A stretch of 64,000 nucleotides of DNA, from NCBI GenBank assembly GCA_030652315.1, contig JAUSAX010000064.1, positions 1 to 64,000 of the forward strand. Reading direction: 5' to 3'. Positions 1 to 8,302 of this stretch are shown here, one piece after another. Source of the stretch: Afipia sp. GTDB taxonomy: Bacteria > Pseudomonadota > Alphaproteobacteria > Rhizobiales > Xanthobacteraceae. Position 1 is the first letter of the stretch, and every line of letters starts with the position of its first letter. The notes under the pieces were generated by a model. That model did not search any database and was not told the origin of the DNA. It worked only from the letters and a program-made list of their open reading frames with translations. A program made the position numbers and the translations under genes.

Positions 1-459
1 CTTTTCGCAGCGTCCGCTCCGGCACGGGCGCAGGGCGCGGTCAAATCGGTCCACGGCGACTGGCAGATTCGCTGCGACACCCCGGCCGGTGCGCAGGCCG
101 AACAATGCGCCCTGATCCAGAGCGTGGTGGCCGAAGACCGCTCCAACGCAGGTCTGACCGTCATTATCCTCAAGACGGCGGACCAGAAGAGCAAGCTGAT
201 GCGGGTGGTCGCGCCGCTGGGCGTGCTGCTGCCGTCCGGCCTCGGGCTCAAGCTCGACGACAAGGATGTGGGCCGGGCCGGATTCGTGCGCTGCCTGCCC
301 AACGGCTGCGTTGCCGAAGTCGTGATGGAAGACGCGCTGCTCAATCAGCTCAAGACTGCCAAGACCGCAACCTTCATCATTTTCGAGACGCCGGAAGAAG
401 GTATCGGCTTCCCGCTGAGCCTGAAGGGAATCGGTGAGGGCTACGACAAGCTGCCGTAG
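1..459 (+). CDS. Invasion-associated locus B (IalB) family protein, 5' end cut by window
   Basis: The frame is open from the first base to a TAG stop. The visible start (LFAASAPARAQG) reads like the end of a signal peptide with an A-x-A cleavage site, so the true start lies upstream. The mature part has the IalB layout: a GDWQIRCD opening, paired cysteines (RC...QC and RCLPNGC), and a C-terminal GFPLSLKGI segment. IalB proteins are secreted or periplasmic proteins of alphaproteobacteria; the family name comes from Bartonella erythrocyte invasion, but in free-living relatives the role is unknown. Assigned by recognising the family pattern; no function is inferred beyond an exported disulfide-containing protein. 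Confidence 0.85.
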   Translation, partial: LFAASAPARAQGAVKSVHGDWQIRCDTPAGAQAEQCALIQSVVAEDRSNAGLTVIILKTADQKSKLMRVVAPLGVLLPSGLGLKLDDKDVGRAGFVRCLPNGCVAEVVMEDALLNQLKTAKTATFIIFETPEEGIGFPLSLKGIGEGYDKLP

Positions 460-490
460 TCTGCAGTCCGGCACGGCAGACATCAGCTCG

Positions 491-529
491 CCATCTCAGC
501 CAGCCATCTTAGCCAGCCATCTCAGCCAG
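491..529. repeat. Three tandem copies of a 13-nt unit
   Basis: The 13-mer CCATCTCAGCCAG occurs three times head to tail (491-503, 504-516, 517-529), the middle copy with one C-to-T change. A partial fourth copy (CCAT) follows. The array runs into the stop codon of the minus-strand tlpA-like gene, whose last residues are encoded by the last copy. Confidence 0.9.
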
Positions 530-1178
530 CCATGGGACTCGCATAATAGCTGAGAAGATTTCTGGCATCGTCCGACAACCAGTCGGCTTCTCCGGTCAGA
601 TATCCTTCGATCCGCCCGGAGGGACCAACGACATATGAAATCGGCATTCCGTAAATCGGGAATGGGGCCGCAACATTGTCATTGCCAACACTCCCGACGC
701 GCCCATCCGGATCAAGATAAACTTCGAGATGCCGGAGCTTGAGCTTCTGCACGAACGGCACGACCGCCGGGCGACCGTTGCGATCGAGCGATATTGCGAC
801 GACCTTCAAATTCTTCTGGCCCATGGCTTCCTGCAACCGATCGAGAATCGGCAATTCGACCCGGCACGCTGCGCACCATGTCGCCCAGAAGTTCACAAGA
901 ACTGTCTTGCCCCGAAACGCCGCAAAATGATCGGTCGCGCCGTTCAGCCGCGTCAGCGGAAGGGACGGCACTGTTTTCACAGGGGCTAGAAGCGTGAACT
1001 GACTGCGGGCCGTTCCGAATGGCGGTGGCCCGCTTGTTCGCGCCTGCGCAGTGCCGGACGGCATCATGATCGATGAAACGGCACCGAGCATGCTGCCGAG
1101 TACGGCGCGGCGCACAATTGCATGGCGCGCCGGATCGGCAGCTTCATCATTCGCGGTCATACAACTATCTCGATCCAT
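522..1178 (-). CDS. TlpA-like thioredoxin-fold thiol:disulfide protein
   Basis: A 218-residue exported thioredoxin-fold protein. A basic N-terminus with an RR pair near residue 24 and a hydrophobic stretch ending in AQA suggests a Sec or Tat signal. The redox motif is WATWCAACRVELP, a CxxC centre typical of TlpA/ResA proteins, followed by a cis-Pro region (GMPISYVV). It should act in the periplasm as a thiol reductant. It is the last gene of a doxX-dsrE-tlpA run, six nucleotides after the dsrE stop. An internal ATG at 1160 is an alternative start. The specific substrate cannot be read from the sequence. Confidence 0.85.
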   Translation of the reverse strand: MDRDSCMTANDEAADPARHAIVRRAVLGSMLGAVSSIMMPSGTAQARTSGPPPFGTARSQFTLLAPVKTVPSLPLTRLNGATDHFAAFRGKTVLVNFWATWCAACRVELPILDRLQEAMGQKNLKVVAISLDRNGRPAVVPFVQKLKLRHLEVYLDPDGRVGSVGNDNVAAPFPIYGMPISYVVGPSGRIEGYLTGEADWLSDDARNLLSYYASPMAG

Positions 1179-1184
1179 ACGAGC

Positions 1185-1670
1185 TTATGAGCGGATATAG
1201 GACCATCCGGCTTCCTGCAGCCCGATCATATAGGCAGGCCCGTTTGGCGCAGATGTGGTGCCTTCAACGAAAGATAGCGGGCGGCCTTCGTTACGCTCCA
1301 TGCCCATCTTTGTCGCTTCACAAATGACGAAGCGAATATCCGGATTGGTGGTGCGCAGGACTTTCAGCAGGTCCTGCACCGGCGAGGTATCGGCGCGAAA
1401 CATATGGAGCCCGGCGTTATAGCCGACGATCTCGACCGTGAATCCTTCGTTGATCGCCTTGTAATACTTCGTCAGGTGAACTGACGTCGAAATCACGGCC
1501 CGCATCGTCGTCGGATCGTCCGAGTTAATTTGCAGAACGAGGCGATGCGAACGGAGCGGAGCTTTCTGGTCTTTCGGCGCGGCGGTGACGGCCAGTGTCG
1601 CACCTAGCGGAACGGCGAATGCAAGGCCGTATCCGGCAATGGTGAACCATCGCCTGCGATTGATAAGCAT
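1185..1670 (-). CDS. DsrE/DsrF-like family protein with N-terminal export signal
   Basis: A 161-residue protein. The N-terminus MLINRRRWFTIAGYG and following hydrophobic segment look like a Tat-type signal. The rest resembles periplasmic DsrE-like proteins of proteobacteria (LVLQINSDDP near the start, VEIVGYNAGLHMF mid-chain, IRFVICEAT later, with a Cys in the usual place). DsrE folds handle sulfur or thiols in better-studied members; the substrate here is unknown. The ATG at 1670 is chosen over a GTG at 1679 because AGGTG lies seven bases upstream. Middle gene of the doxX-dsrE-tlpA operon. Confidence 0.75.
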   Translation of the reverse strand: MLINRRRWFTIAGYGLAFAVPLGATLAVTAAPKDQKAPLRSHRLVLQINSDDPTTMRAVISTSVHLTKYYKAINEGFTVEIVGYNAGLHMFRADTSPVQDLLKVLRTTNPDIRFVICEATKMGMERNEGRPLSFVEGTTSAPNGPAYMIGLQEAGWSYIRS

Positions 1671-1690
1671 CGTTTTCACCTAGCCGCGGG

Positions 1691-2092
1691 TTAAGTGTCG
1701 TATCGATCGAAGAGGTCGTCGATCTGATCGCGATGCGAAATGACAACGATGGCGCTCAGGACCAGAAGAACGATCGCCGGGACCGCCGAGCCGCCAATCA
1801 GAAGCAGATGCGTTGCGATGGCACCCACCATGATGCAACTCAGGAGCACGCCGCCGAACGCGGCAAGACGGGGCATCAGGATCGTGATCGCGCCGACGAT
1901 TTCCAGAACCCCGGTGAGATAGCGGAACCATTGTCCCAGCCCTATCTGCTGGAAGTTCTCAACCAGCATCGGCACACCAAAGATTTTCGCCCCACCCGCC
2001 GACAGGAACGCCGCGGCGAGCAGGCCTTTGAGGCTCCATAAAGCTGCTGGTTTCCAGCGTGGCGGCCTTTGAACATCCGTTATCGACATCAT
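1691..2092 (-). CDS. DoxX family membrane protein
   Basis: About 133 residues with four hydrophobic segments, the DoxX four-helix pattern: ALWSLKGLLAAAFLSAGGAKIFG, then YLTGVLEIVGAITI, then LLSCIMVGAIATHLLLIGG, then a last helix. The reading frame extends further upstream, but the ATG at 2092 is preceded by AGGA at good distance, so it is preferred; an adjacent ATG at 2089 is possible. DoxX proteins are inner-membrane proteins linked to thiol or quinone redox stress. First gene of a three-gene operon and divergent from the HxlR-type regulator, which probably controls it. Confidence 0.8.
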   Translation of the reverse strand: MMSITDVQRPPRWKPAALWSLKGLLAAAFLSAGGAKIFGVPMLVENFQQIGLGQWFRYLTGVLEIVGAITILMPRLAAFGGVLLSCIMVGAIATHLLLIGGSAVPAIVLLVLSAIVVISHRDQIDDLFDRYDT

Positions 2093-2184
2093 CGATTTTT
2101 CCTGGCTGAGCACAGATAGCTTTCGCCAGGCACAATTCAGAACTAAGATGATGCAGACAAGTAGGATGCTTTTTCTGGTGTAGT

Positions 2185-2598
2185 ATGAAATTTCAGACCA
2201 ATACAGAAAATCCTGATGAAATTTGCTCCGGCGGAGAGGCCGTGAGCCAATTCCATCGCGCATTGGGAATGCTGACCGGAAAGTGGAAGGGCGAAATTCT
2301 CTGGCTGCTTGGTCAGGGCAAGCACCGCTTCGGCGAGTTGCGCCGTGCAATCCCCGGCGTCACCCAGCACATGCTGACGCTGCAACTGCGCGATCTCGAA
2401 GCCGATGGATTGGTCAAACGCACGATTTTTCCTGAAATTCCGCCGCGCGTCGAATACGAGATCACGCCCTCTGCCCTGGCGCTGCGCCCCGTGTTCGAAG
2501 AGCTGTTCAAATGGTCGCAAGAACATGGCTTTCCGAACGCACGGCCCGAGATTTCATCAACGGACAAACAGAATAGACAACCGAGCCCGCCACGCTGA
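2185..2598 (+). CDS. HxlR-type winged-helix transcriptional regulator
   Basis: A 137-residue protein with the HxlR hallmarks: a conserved N-terminal Cys (residue 14), LTGKWKGEILWLLGQGKHRFGELRR (helix-turn-helix start), GVTQHMLTLQLRDLEADGLVKR (recognition helix), and the wing VEYEITP. Several HxlR regulators (for example YodB and HypR types) sense electrophiles or oxidants through the N-terminal Cys. It is transcribed away from doxX-dsrE-tlpA with about 90 bases between the starts, so control of that redox operon and of itself is likely. That is inference from arrangement. Confidence 0.88.
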   Translation: MKFQTNTENPDEICSGGEAVSQFHRALGMLTGKWKGEILWLLGQGKHRFGELRRAIPGVTQHMLTLQLRDLEADGLVKRTIFPEIPPRVEYEITPSALALRPVFEELFKWSQEHGFPNARPEISSTDKQNRQPSPPR

Positions 2599-2711
2599 AG
2601 CCCGCTTTGAATTCCAGGTATTGTGACCGGCTGGTTCTGCCGCTTCGTCGTACCTATCTTTGGTTAGCCCGCCCAAGCCAGATTCTCGAAAGCCAGATTC
2701 CCGGAGTTCCC

Positions 2712-4151
2712 ATGAGCCATCCGTCCGACGCCGTGCCTGTGACCACCTCGCTGCTCGACCGCGCGGGGCTCGACCGCGACGCAGTGCGCAAGGAAATCGT
2801 GCGCGGGCTGGCCGGCGCCGACGACGGCGAGCTGTTTCTCGAATACCGCCAGTCCGAAGGGCTCGGCTTTGACAACGGACGCCTCAAACAGGCGACCTAC
2901 GACACCGCACAGGGCTTCGGTCTGCGCGCCGTCAAGAATGACGCCGTCGGCTATGCTCACTCGTCCGATGTTTCTCTGCCCGCCCTGATCCGCGCCGCGG
3001 ACGCCGTCCATGCGGTGCGCGGCGGATATTCCGGGACATTCGCAGCCGCGCCTGGCCACACCAACACCCGCCTCTACGGCGATGAAAATCCGCTCGACGG
3101 TCAGAGCTTCGAGACCAAGGTGAGGCTGCTCGCCGAGATCGATGCCTATGTCCGCGACAAGGACCCGCGCGTGCGGCAGGTGTCGGTGTCGCTCGGCGCG
3201 ACCTGGCAGGTGGTGGAAATCGTGCGCCCTGACGGAGAGAGCTATCGCGACATCCGTCCGCTGGTGCGCGTGAATATTTCCGTGGTCGCAGGCAACGGCG
3301 ACCGGCAGGAAAGCGGCAGCGCCGGTTACGGCGGCCGCGAAGGCTATGCGCGCTTCATCGAAACCAAGGCGTGGCGATCAGCCGCCGACGGCGCAATCCG
3401 TCAGGCGCTGGTCAATCTGGAATCCGTGCCAGCACCCGCAGGCGAGATGGATGTTGTGCTCGGCCCAGGCTGGCCCGGCGTAATGCTGCATGAAGCCGTT
3501 GGTCACGGGCTCGAAGGCGATTTCAACCGCAAGCAGACCTCGGCCTTTTCCGGCCTGATGGGCCAGCAGGTTGCAGCCAAGGGCGTCACCGTGGTGGACG
3601 ACGGCACCATTTCGTCGAAGCGCGGCTCGCTCTCCATCGATGACGAAGGCACGCCGACCAACCGCACCGTGCTGATCGAGGACGGCATCCTCGTCGGCTA
3701 CATGCAGGACCGGCAGAACGCGCGGCTGATGAACATGAAGCCCACCGGCAACGGGCGCCGCGAGAGCTACGCGCACGTGCCCATGCCGCGCATGACCAAC
3801 ACCTACATGCTGGCCGGCGGCCGCGACCCGGCGGAAATTCTCAGCTCCGTGAAAAACGGAATTTTCGCGGCGAATTTCGGCGGCGGTCAGGTCGACATCG
3901 TGTCGGGCAAATATGTGTTCCAGTGCACCGAGGCCTACAGGATCGAGAACGGCAAGCTCGGCGCGCCGCTGAAGGGCGCGATGCTGATCGGCAACGGGCC
4001 CACTGACCTGCATCGCATCTCGATGGTCGGCAACGACCTTCAACTCGATGACGGCATCGGCACCTGCGGCAAGCAGGGTCAGGGCGTCCCGGTCGGCGTC
4101 GGACAGCCGACGCTGCGCATGGACCGCATCACAGTCGGCGGGACGGGCTAG
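2712..4151 (+). CDS. tldD: Metalloprotease TldD
   Basis: A 479-residue TldD. The zinc-binding motif HEAVGHGLEGD starts at residue 260 and matches the family HExxxH core; later landmarks are NTYMLAG and the C-terminal GTCGKQGQGVPVGVGQPTLR. TldD works with TldE/PmbA as a heterodimeric protease that degrades unfolded peptides and matures some peptide products; TldE is not in this window. The frame extends upstream to 2607, but MSHPSDAVPV at 2712 fits the family length. Cytoplasmic. Confidence 0.95.
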   Translation: MSHPSDAVPVTTSLLDRAGLDRDAVRKEIVRGLAGADDGELFLEYRQSEGLGFDNGRLKQATYDTAQGFGLRAVKNDAVGYAHSSDVSLPALIRAADAVHAVRGGYSGTFAAAPGHTNTRLYGDENPLDGQSFETKVRLLAEIDAYVRDKDPRVRQVSVSLGATWQVVEIVRPDGESYRDIRPLVRVNISVVAGNGDRQESGSAGYGGREGYARFIETKAWRSAADGAIRQALVNLESVPAPAGEMDVVLGPGWPGVMLHEAVGHGLEGDFNRKQTSAFSGLMGQQVAAKGVTVVDDGTISSKRGSLSIDDEGTPTNRTVLIEDGILVGYMQDRQNARLMNMKPTGNGRRESYAHVPMPRMTNTYMLAGGRDPAEILSSVKNGIFAANFGGGQVDIVSGKYVFQCTEAYRIENGKLGAPLKGAMLIGNGPTDLHRISMVGNDLQLDDGIGTCGKQGQGVPVGVGQPTLRMDRITVGGTG

Positions 4152-4169
4152 GAAGCCGGACCCGCAGCG

Positions 4170-4523
4170 ATGACATTCGATGATGTTCGGGTTGTCGCCT
4201 TGAAGTGGCCCGAGGTCACCGACGGAACATCATACGGCACGCCGGCCCTGAAGGTGCGCGGCAAACTTCTGACGCGGCTGAAGGAAGACGGCGAAAGCCT
4301 TGTCGTGCTGGGCGTCGAGCATGATGAGCGCGCCATGCTGATCGAAACGCAGCCGATGATTTTCTATTTCACCGACCATTATCGCGACTGGCCGATCGTG
4401 CTGTTGCGGCTGCCGAAAGCGCGGCGGCAGACAGTCGAGGGGCTGCTGCTGCGGCACTGGCGCACCCTGGCATCGAAAAAGGCCATCAAGGCGCTGGAGG
4501 CAATGCCCGATCGCAAGACTTAA
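4170..4523 (+). CDS. MmcQ/YjbR family protein
   Basis: A 117-residue protein of the MmcQ/YjbR family (CyaY-like fold, often labelled DNA-binding). Visible family features are the N-terminal PEVTDGTSYGTPALKVRGK stretch, a central beta-rich part, the FYFTDHYRDWPIVLLRL segment, and a C-terminal helix with HWRTLASKKA. It begins 18 bases after tldD in the same direction and may be co-transcribed. Its last four bases overlap the end of the convergent gene on the other strand. Molecular role not established. Confidence 0.8.
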   Translation: MTFDDVRVVALKWPEVTDGTSYGTPALKVRGKLLTRLKEDGESLVVLGVEHDERAMLIETQPMIFYFTDHYRDWPIVLLRLPKARRQTVEGLLLRHWRTLASKKAIKALEAMPDRKT

Positions 4524-5011
4524 AAATAAGCGATCGAGCGCCCACAGATCGCAACCGCGATCCAGATCGATATCGACGCCACGGCTGTGGCGCGTGCCCC
4601 TGACGGCAGCAGCGTCAGCGGCGGCAAATCCTTCACCTTCGGTGCAATGAGGATTTCAAACAGCGCGACGTTGAGCAGACCGAGCGCGATCAGCCCGAGC
4701 TTGATCTGAAACACGCGGTTCACGATGACGTGGCTGGCCTCCGCTGTGAACAGAAACGCGCCGGAAATGGCCAGGCATACGAAGCCAATGATCGCAACAC
4801 GTCGCGCCGCCTTCAGCACATATCCCGGTGACGTCGCGGACAGCGCGCCGGCCATGCGCATGTCCATCACCGCGATGGCGCCTGCGAAGACCATCAGCGA
4901 TACGATGTGGCCGACATTGGCGACCATATAGAGCCAGCGCGATTGCCGGATCGCCGCGCCGAATCCCGAGGCCTCAAGCGCGGCGAAGATCGCGGGCGCC
5001 GCGTCCGTCAT
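4520..5011 (-). CDS. DUF6644-like integral membrane protein
   Basis: A 163-residue protein with four or five hydrophobic helices (YMVANVGHIVSLMVFAGAIAVMD, VAIIGFVCLAISGAFLFTAE, LGLIALGLLNVALFE, and a C-terminal helix). The GH and RxxG positions resemble the small membrane family DUF6644 of alphaproteobacteria. The ATG at 5011 overlaps the stop of the upstream gene as ATGA, so the two are translationally coupled. The partner is an exported DUF6152 protein; such pairs look like a membrane plus periplasmic unit, possibly metal-related, but no function is shown here. Confidence 0.7.
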   Translation of the reverse strand: MTDAAPAIFAALEASGFGAAIRQSRWLYMVANVGHIVSLMVFAGAIAVMDMRMAGALSATSPGYVLKAARRVAIIGFVCLAISGAFLFTAEASHVIVNRVFQIKLGLIALGLLNVALFEILIAPKVKDLPPLTLLPSGARATAVASISIWIAVAICGRSIAYF

Positions 5012-5367
5012 CAGCGCAGCTCGTACGTCTTGCCGTCCACCGAAATCCGCTCGGCGCGCATCTCGTTCATCTCGACGGTCGAGGGATAGCCATAGGCGGA
5101 CACCTTCTTGCCGACGGCAACGACGTCCGCCTGTGCTCCGCGCGCGATCATGCGCGAGGTCGGAGCCAACGTCACGGTCCATATCTTGTCAGGCGCCTTC
5201 ACTGCGATTGTCGCGTGCGGATTTTCGAACGTGCTGGTCAGGATCGATCCTTCGACCGTGATCGGCTTTCCGGCATCGTAACTTCCCCAGCCATGATGCG
5301 CGACCGCAGCCACTGTCGTGACAGCGAGAACGGAAAATCCGGCGAGTGCAACGCGGGTATACTTCAT
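5011..5367 (-). CDS. DUF6152 family exported protein
   Basis: A 118-residue protein with a clear signal peptide (MKYTRVALAGFSVLAVTTVAAVAHH) followed by the HHGWGSYDAGKP and TFENPHATI segments characteristic of DUF6152. The double His at the mature N-terminus might bind metal; that is a guess. The gene is directly upstream of, and overlaps by ATGA with, the membrane-protein gene, so the two products probably act together at the inner membrane and periplasm. Confidence 0.75.
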   Translation of the reverse strand: MKYTRVALAGFSVLAVTTVAAVAHHGWGSYDAGKPITVEGSILTSTFENPHATIAVKAPDKIWTVTLAPTSRMIARGAQADVVAVGKKVSAYGYPSTVEMNEMRAERISVDGKTYELR

Positions 5368-5452
5368 CGGAACGCTCCTGATCGCTCAATCCAGCTTGAA
5401 CGATTACCCCTAACGCTCAAATGCGGAAATCGTTTGTTGTTTGCGGCGCGAA

Positions 5453-6025
5453 TTACCGCACCACGCCGGATATGAAGCCCGGCTTGCGGCGCGGCGGCTT
5501 GATATGATCCTTCAGGAAACAGCGTGCTGATTTTCCGATGTAGCCGGGCCGCGCATAGGTCCATGCCCGGCACTTGTTGTCGTCGTCGCACACCGCCTTG
5601 CAGGTCGCGCCCTTGGGATCGGTCCCCACCTCGACACTGCGGTAGTCGCCGCCGGGCCGATCGGTCTCGGACTCGAGCACGCTGTTGCGCGGCTCGACCA
5701 CGCCCGCACCGCGTACTCCGGAAACGCAGCAACTGCTCGGCACCCGCGGCGGCACCGCGTTCTTGAGCCAACAGACCGCGCTGTCGTCGCTGACAGCGGG
5801 ATAGTTGAAGCTCCATGCGCGGCAGCGGCGGTCACGCTCGCATTGCAGGGCGCATACGGCGGGATCGCCGGCAGGCAGAAGTATGCGCTGATAATCGTTG
5901 CCGGGGCGATCGAAACTGGCCTGCGCGTGAGCCGGCTGAACACCGGCAAGGCACGTCAGGGCGAGCGCGACAGCGAACGCAACGCAGAAGCTGACGCATG
6001 ATCTGAAACTGCAGACTGGAAGCAT
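5453..6025 (-). CDS. Secreted protein with two PAN/Apple-like domains
   Basis: A 190-residue protein with a signal peptide ending near AHAQA. It contains two copies of a Cys-rich module: FDRPGNDYQ...CALQCERDRRCRAWSFNYP...CWLK and TDRPGGDYR...CKAVCDDDNKCRAWTYARP...CFLK. The spacing of Cys and the C-RAW-F/Y motif are those of PAN/Apple domains, which mediate protein or carbohydrate binding outside the cytoplasm. A Cys-Cys pair (SSCC) joins the two. Stands alone between convergent and tandem neighbours; ligand unknown. Confidence 0.85.
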   Translation of the reverse strand: MLPVCSFRSCVSFCVAFAVALALTCLAGVQPAHAQASFDRPGNDYQRILLPAGDPAVCALQCERDRRCRAWSFNYPAVSDDSAVCWLKNAVPPRVPSSCCVSGVRGAGVVEPRNSVLESETDRPGGDYRSVEVGTDPKGATCKAVCDDDNKCRAWTYARPGYIGKSARCFLKDHIKPPRRKPGFISGVVR

Positions 6026-6158
6026 GCCATCGCTTTCAGCGGAGGACGGGCGTGATGAGTCGGGCGGATGCCCCTATTCAATCGCCGGGCTGATGTATGG
6101 CAGATGAACGGCAGATAAATGCGGAACAACATTCTCGTGATGGCAAGAACCCGTTGAA

Positions 6159-7529
6159 TTAGTAAGCGTATTCGCCATACACCGGATCGACGGATTGTCC
6201 CCACGGGCCGTTGAATTTCTCGAGCAGCCGTTCAGCCGGGGTATGTCCTGCATCGATGATGTGATCGAGCGGCTCCAAATACCGCGACTCGTCGCGGCCG
6301 AGATGGTCTATCCGGCCCCTCCGCGCGAGGCCCTTGTGCGCCAGGGCCATGCAATCCTTGGCGACCTCGAACAGATAGCGGTTGCCGATCTTCGCCTTGA
6401 ATCCCAGTCGCGGCACGTCATCGCGCAGCGCCTGACGTTCATGTGCGGTCCAGCGCTTGGCGATCTCCCACGCAGCATCCAGACTTTCGTCGTCATACAG
6501 CAAGCCAACCCAGAACGCCGGCAGTGACGGCAGTTGCTGCCACGGCACGCCGTCGGAGCCGCGCATTTCGAGATAGCGCTTCAGGCGCACCTCGGGGAAA
6601 ATCGTCGAGAGATGATTCGCCCAGTCGGACAATGTCGGCTTCTCGCCGGGCATCATCCTGTTCTTGCCCTCGAAGAAATCACGGAACGACGACCCTGAGA
6701 CGTCGATGTAGTCGTCACCGCGCTTGACGAAATACATCGGCACGTCGAGCGCGTAGTCGACCCAGCGCTCAAAACCCATGCCGTCCTCGAACGCCCATGG
6801 AATCATGCCCGCACGCGCGTTGTCGGTGTCGCGCCAGATCTCGGAGCGGAACGACAGAAAACCGTTCGGCTTTCCTTCGGTGAACGGCGAGTTCGCGAAC
6901 AGCGCGGTGGCCACCGGCTGCAGCGCTACCGACACGCGCAGCTTCTTGACCATGTCCGCTTCCGAACAGAAGTCGAGATTGGTCTGCACCGTGCAGGTCC
7001 GGTACATCATGTCGAGGCCGTACTGGCCGACCTTCGGCATGTAGTCGGTCATGATCCGGTAGCGGCCCTTCGGCATCATCGGCATTTCCTTGCGCGACCA
7101 TGACGGGGTCATGCCGAGACCGAGAAATCCGATCCCGAGCGGTGTCGCGACTTCGCGCACCTGCGCCAGATGCGCCATGAGTTCGGATGAGGTCTGGTGC
7201 ACGGTTTCGACCGGCGCGCCCGACAATTCGAACTGGCCGCCGGGCTCCAGCGAAATCGCGCCACCGCCGGTGACGTCGTGCAATCCGATGATGTTGCCGT
7301 TCTCCATGATCGGATCCCAGCCGAGCAGGAGCTTCATGCCTTCAAGCAAAGCGCCGATGCCGCGCGCGCCCTCATAAGGCACGGGTCTGTGGCCCTCCAG
7401 CGTGAAGGGGGTTTTTTCGTGCTCGGTGCCGATGCGGAATTCGGATTTCGGCTTTACGCCGGCCTCCAGCCATCCGACCAGTTCGTCCCGCGAATCCAGC
7501 GGTGTCATATCGATCTGATCACGCGCCAT
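6159..7529 (-). CDS. gshA: Glutamate-cysteine ligase, proteobacterial/plant type
   Basis: About 456 residues. It catalyses ATP-dependent joining of Glu and Cys, the first step of glutathione synthesis. Family landmarks are RIGTEHEKTPF, GALLEGM, GGGAISLEPGGQFELSGAP, and FLGLGMTPSW, all typical of the plant-like gamma-glutamylcysteine synthetases found in alphaproteobacteria. The ATG at 7529 is preferred over a TTG at 7544. It lies close to a glutathione S-transferase, although on the other strand, so glutathione synthesis and use sit side by side. Cytoplasmic. Confidence 0.93.
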   Translation of the reverse strand: MARDQIDMTPLDSRDELVGWLEAGVKPKSEFRIGTEHEKTPFTLEGHRPVPYEGARGIGALLEGMKLLLGWDPIMENGNIIGLHDVTGGGAISLEPGGQFELSGAPVETVHQTSSELMAHLAQVREVATPLGIGFLGLGMTPSWSRKEMPMMPKGRYRIMTDYMPKVGQYGLDMMYRTCTVQTNLDFCSEADMVKKLRVSVALQPVATALFANSPFTEGKPNGFLSFRSEIWRDTDNARAGMIPWAFEDGMGFERWVDYALDVPMYFVKRGDDYIDVSGSSFRDFFEGKNRMMPGEKPTLSDWANHLSTIFPEVRLKRYLEMRGSDGVPWQQLPSLPAFWVGLLYDDESLDAAWEIAKRWTAHERQALRDDVPRLGFKAKIGNRYLFEVAKDCMALAHKGLARRGRIDHLGRDESRYLEPLDHIIDAGHTPAERLLEKFNGPWGQSVDPVYGEYAY

Positions 7530-7628
7530 GGGACGTCCAGACAAGAGGTGTTGATTGACGGGTTAGCGCACGATGCAGGCGGATGCCACGGATGCGGGCA
7601 TCCGTAACCGCGAAGGGTAAAGAAAGGA

Positions 7629-8144
7629 TCATCGGGCCGACGTGATTTCTTTGACGGATTCTTTGACGGCTTCTTTCGAGATGGCCACGGCCTGCGGCGC
7701 GCCCGCGCAGCAACCGAGACGATCCAGCAGGCCGGCGAGTTTCACCGCGTCGGCATCCGACAGCTTCGAGCCGATGTGCCGTTCGATCGCCGCGGAATAT
7801 GAATTCCACATCTTCTTCTGCAACTCGCGGCCGGCATCGGTGATCTCCACGAACAGGCCGCGCTTGTCCATCTCGCACTCGCGCCGCGCCGCAAGGCCTT
7901 CCTCGACCAGACGATCGATCAGCCGCGACGTCGAGTACTGCGGCAGCAGCATCTGCTTTTCGAGTTCGACAGGGCGCAGTTCCCCGCTTGGCGCGCGCGA
8001 CAGCTCAAGCAGCGCGTCGTACCAGGCCAGCGGCGGAAACCCGGCCTTCTTGAGATCCTGCTCGACCGCGCCGAGCACCTTGCCCTGAACCCGCATCAGG
8101 CGGATCCAGACCTCTGTGGCCTCGGTAGATGGTTTGCGTTTCAT
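7629..8144 (-). CDS. MarR family transcriptional regulator
   Basis: About 171 residues with the MarR winged helix: LAWYDALLELSRAPSGELRPVELEKQM, then LPQYSTSRLIDRLVEEGLAARR (recognition helix) and the wing CEMDKRGLFVEITDAGRE. Two adjacent Cys (GCCAG) near the C-terminus could be redox sensors; this is speculative. The ATG at 8144 fits the family better than the upstream ATG at 8192. The gene is divergent from a glutathione S-transferase with an inverted repeat between them, the classic layout of a MarR repressor and its target. Confidence 0.88.
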   Translation of the reverse strand: MKRKPSTEATEVWIRLMRVQGKVLGAVEQDLKKAGFPPLAWYDALLELSRAPSGELRPVELEKQMLLPQYSTSRLIDRLVEEGLAARRECEMDKRGLFVEITDAGRELQKKMWNSYSAAIERHIGSKLSDADAVKLAGLLDRLGCCAGAPQAVAISKEAVKESVKEITSAR

Positions 8145-8204
8145 GGTCTCGTCCGTGCCGGTGGGCTGCCCCAAATCTGCTGGGCTGCCCAAGTCTATCC
8201 CAAT

Positions 8205-8240
8205 AAATGCAGTTGCATCAATCTTGACATACCTGCATTT
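8205..8240. promoter_or_regulatory. Inverted repeat and promoter elements between marR-like and gst genes
   Basis: AAATGCAG (8205-8212) and CTGCATTT (8233-8240) form a perfect 8-bp inverted repeat separated by 20 bases. A consensus-like -35 TTGACA (8224-8229) for the gst gene lies between the arms. On the other strand TTGATG-N17-ATAGAC could serve the MarR gene. Binding by the adjacent MarR protein, occluding both promoters, is inferred from position only. Confidence 0.55.
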
Positions 8241-8302
8241 AGGGGACGGTCATAGGTCTTGCCAATGCCCCAATCTTCAAATTTCAAAAAGGGATACCTC
8301 CC

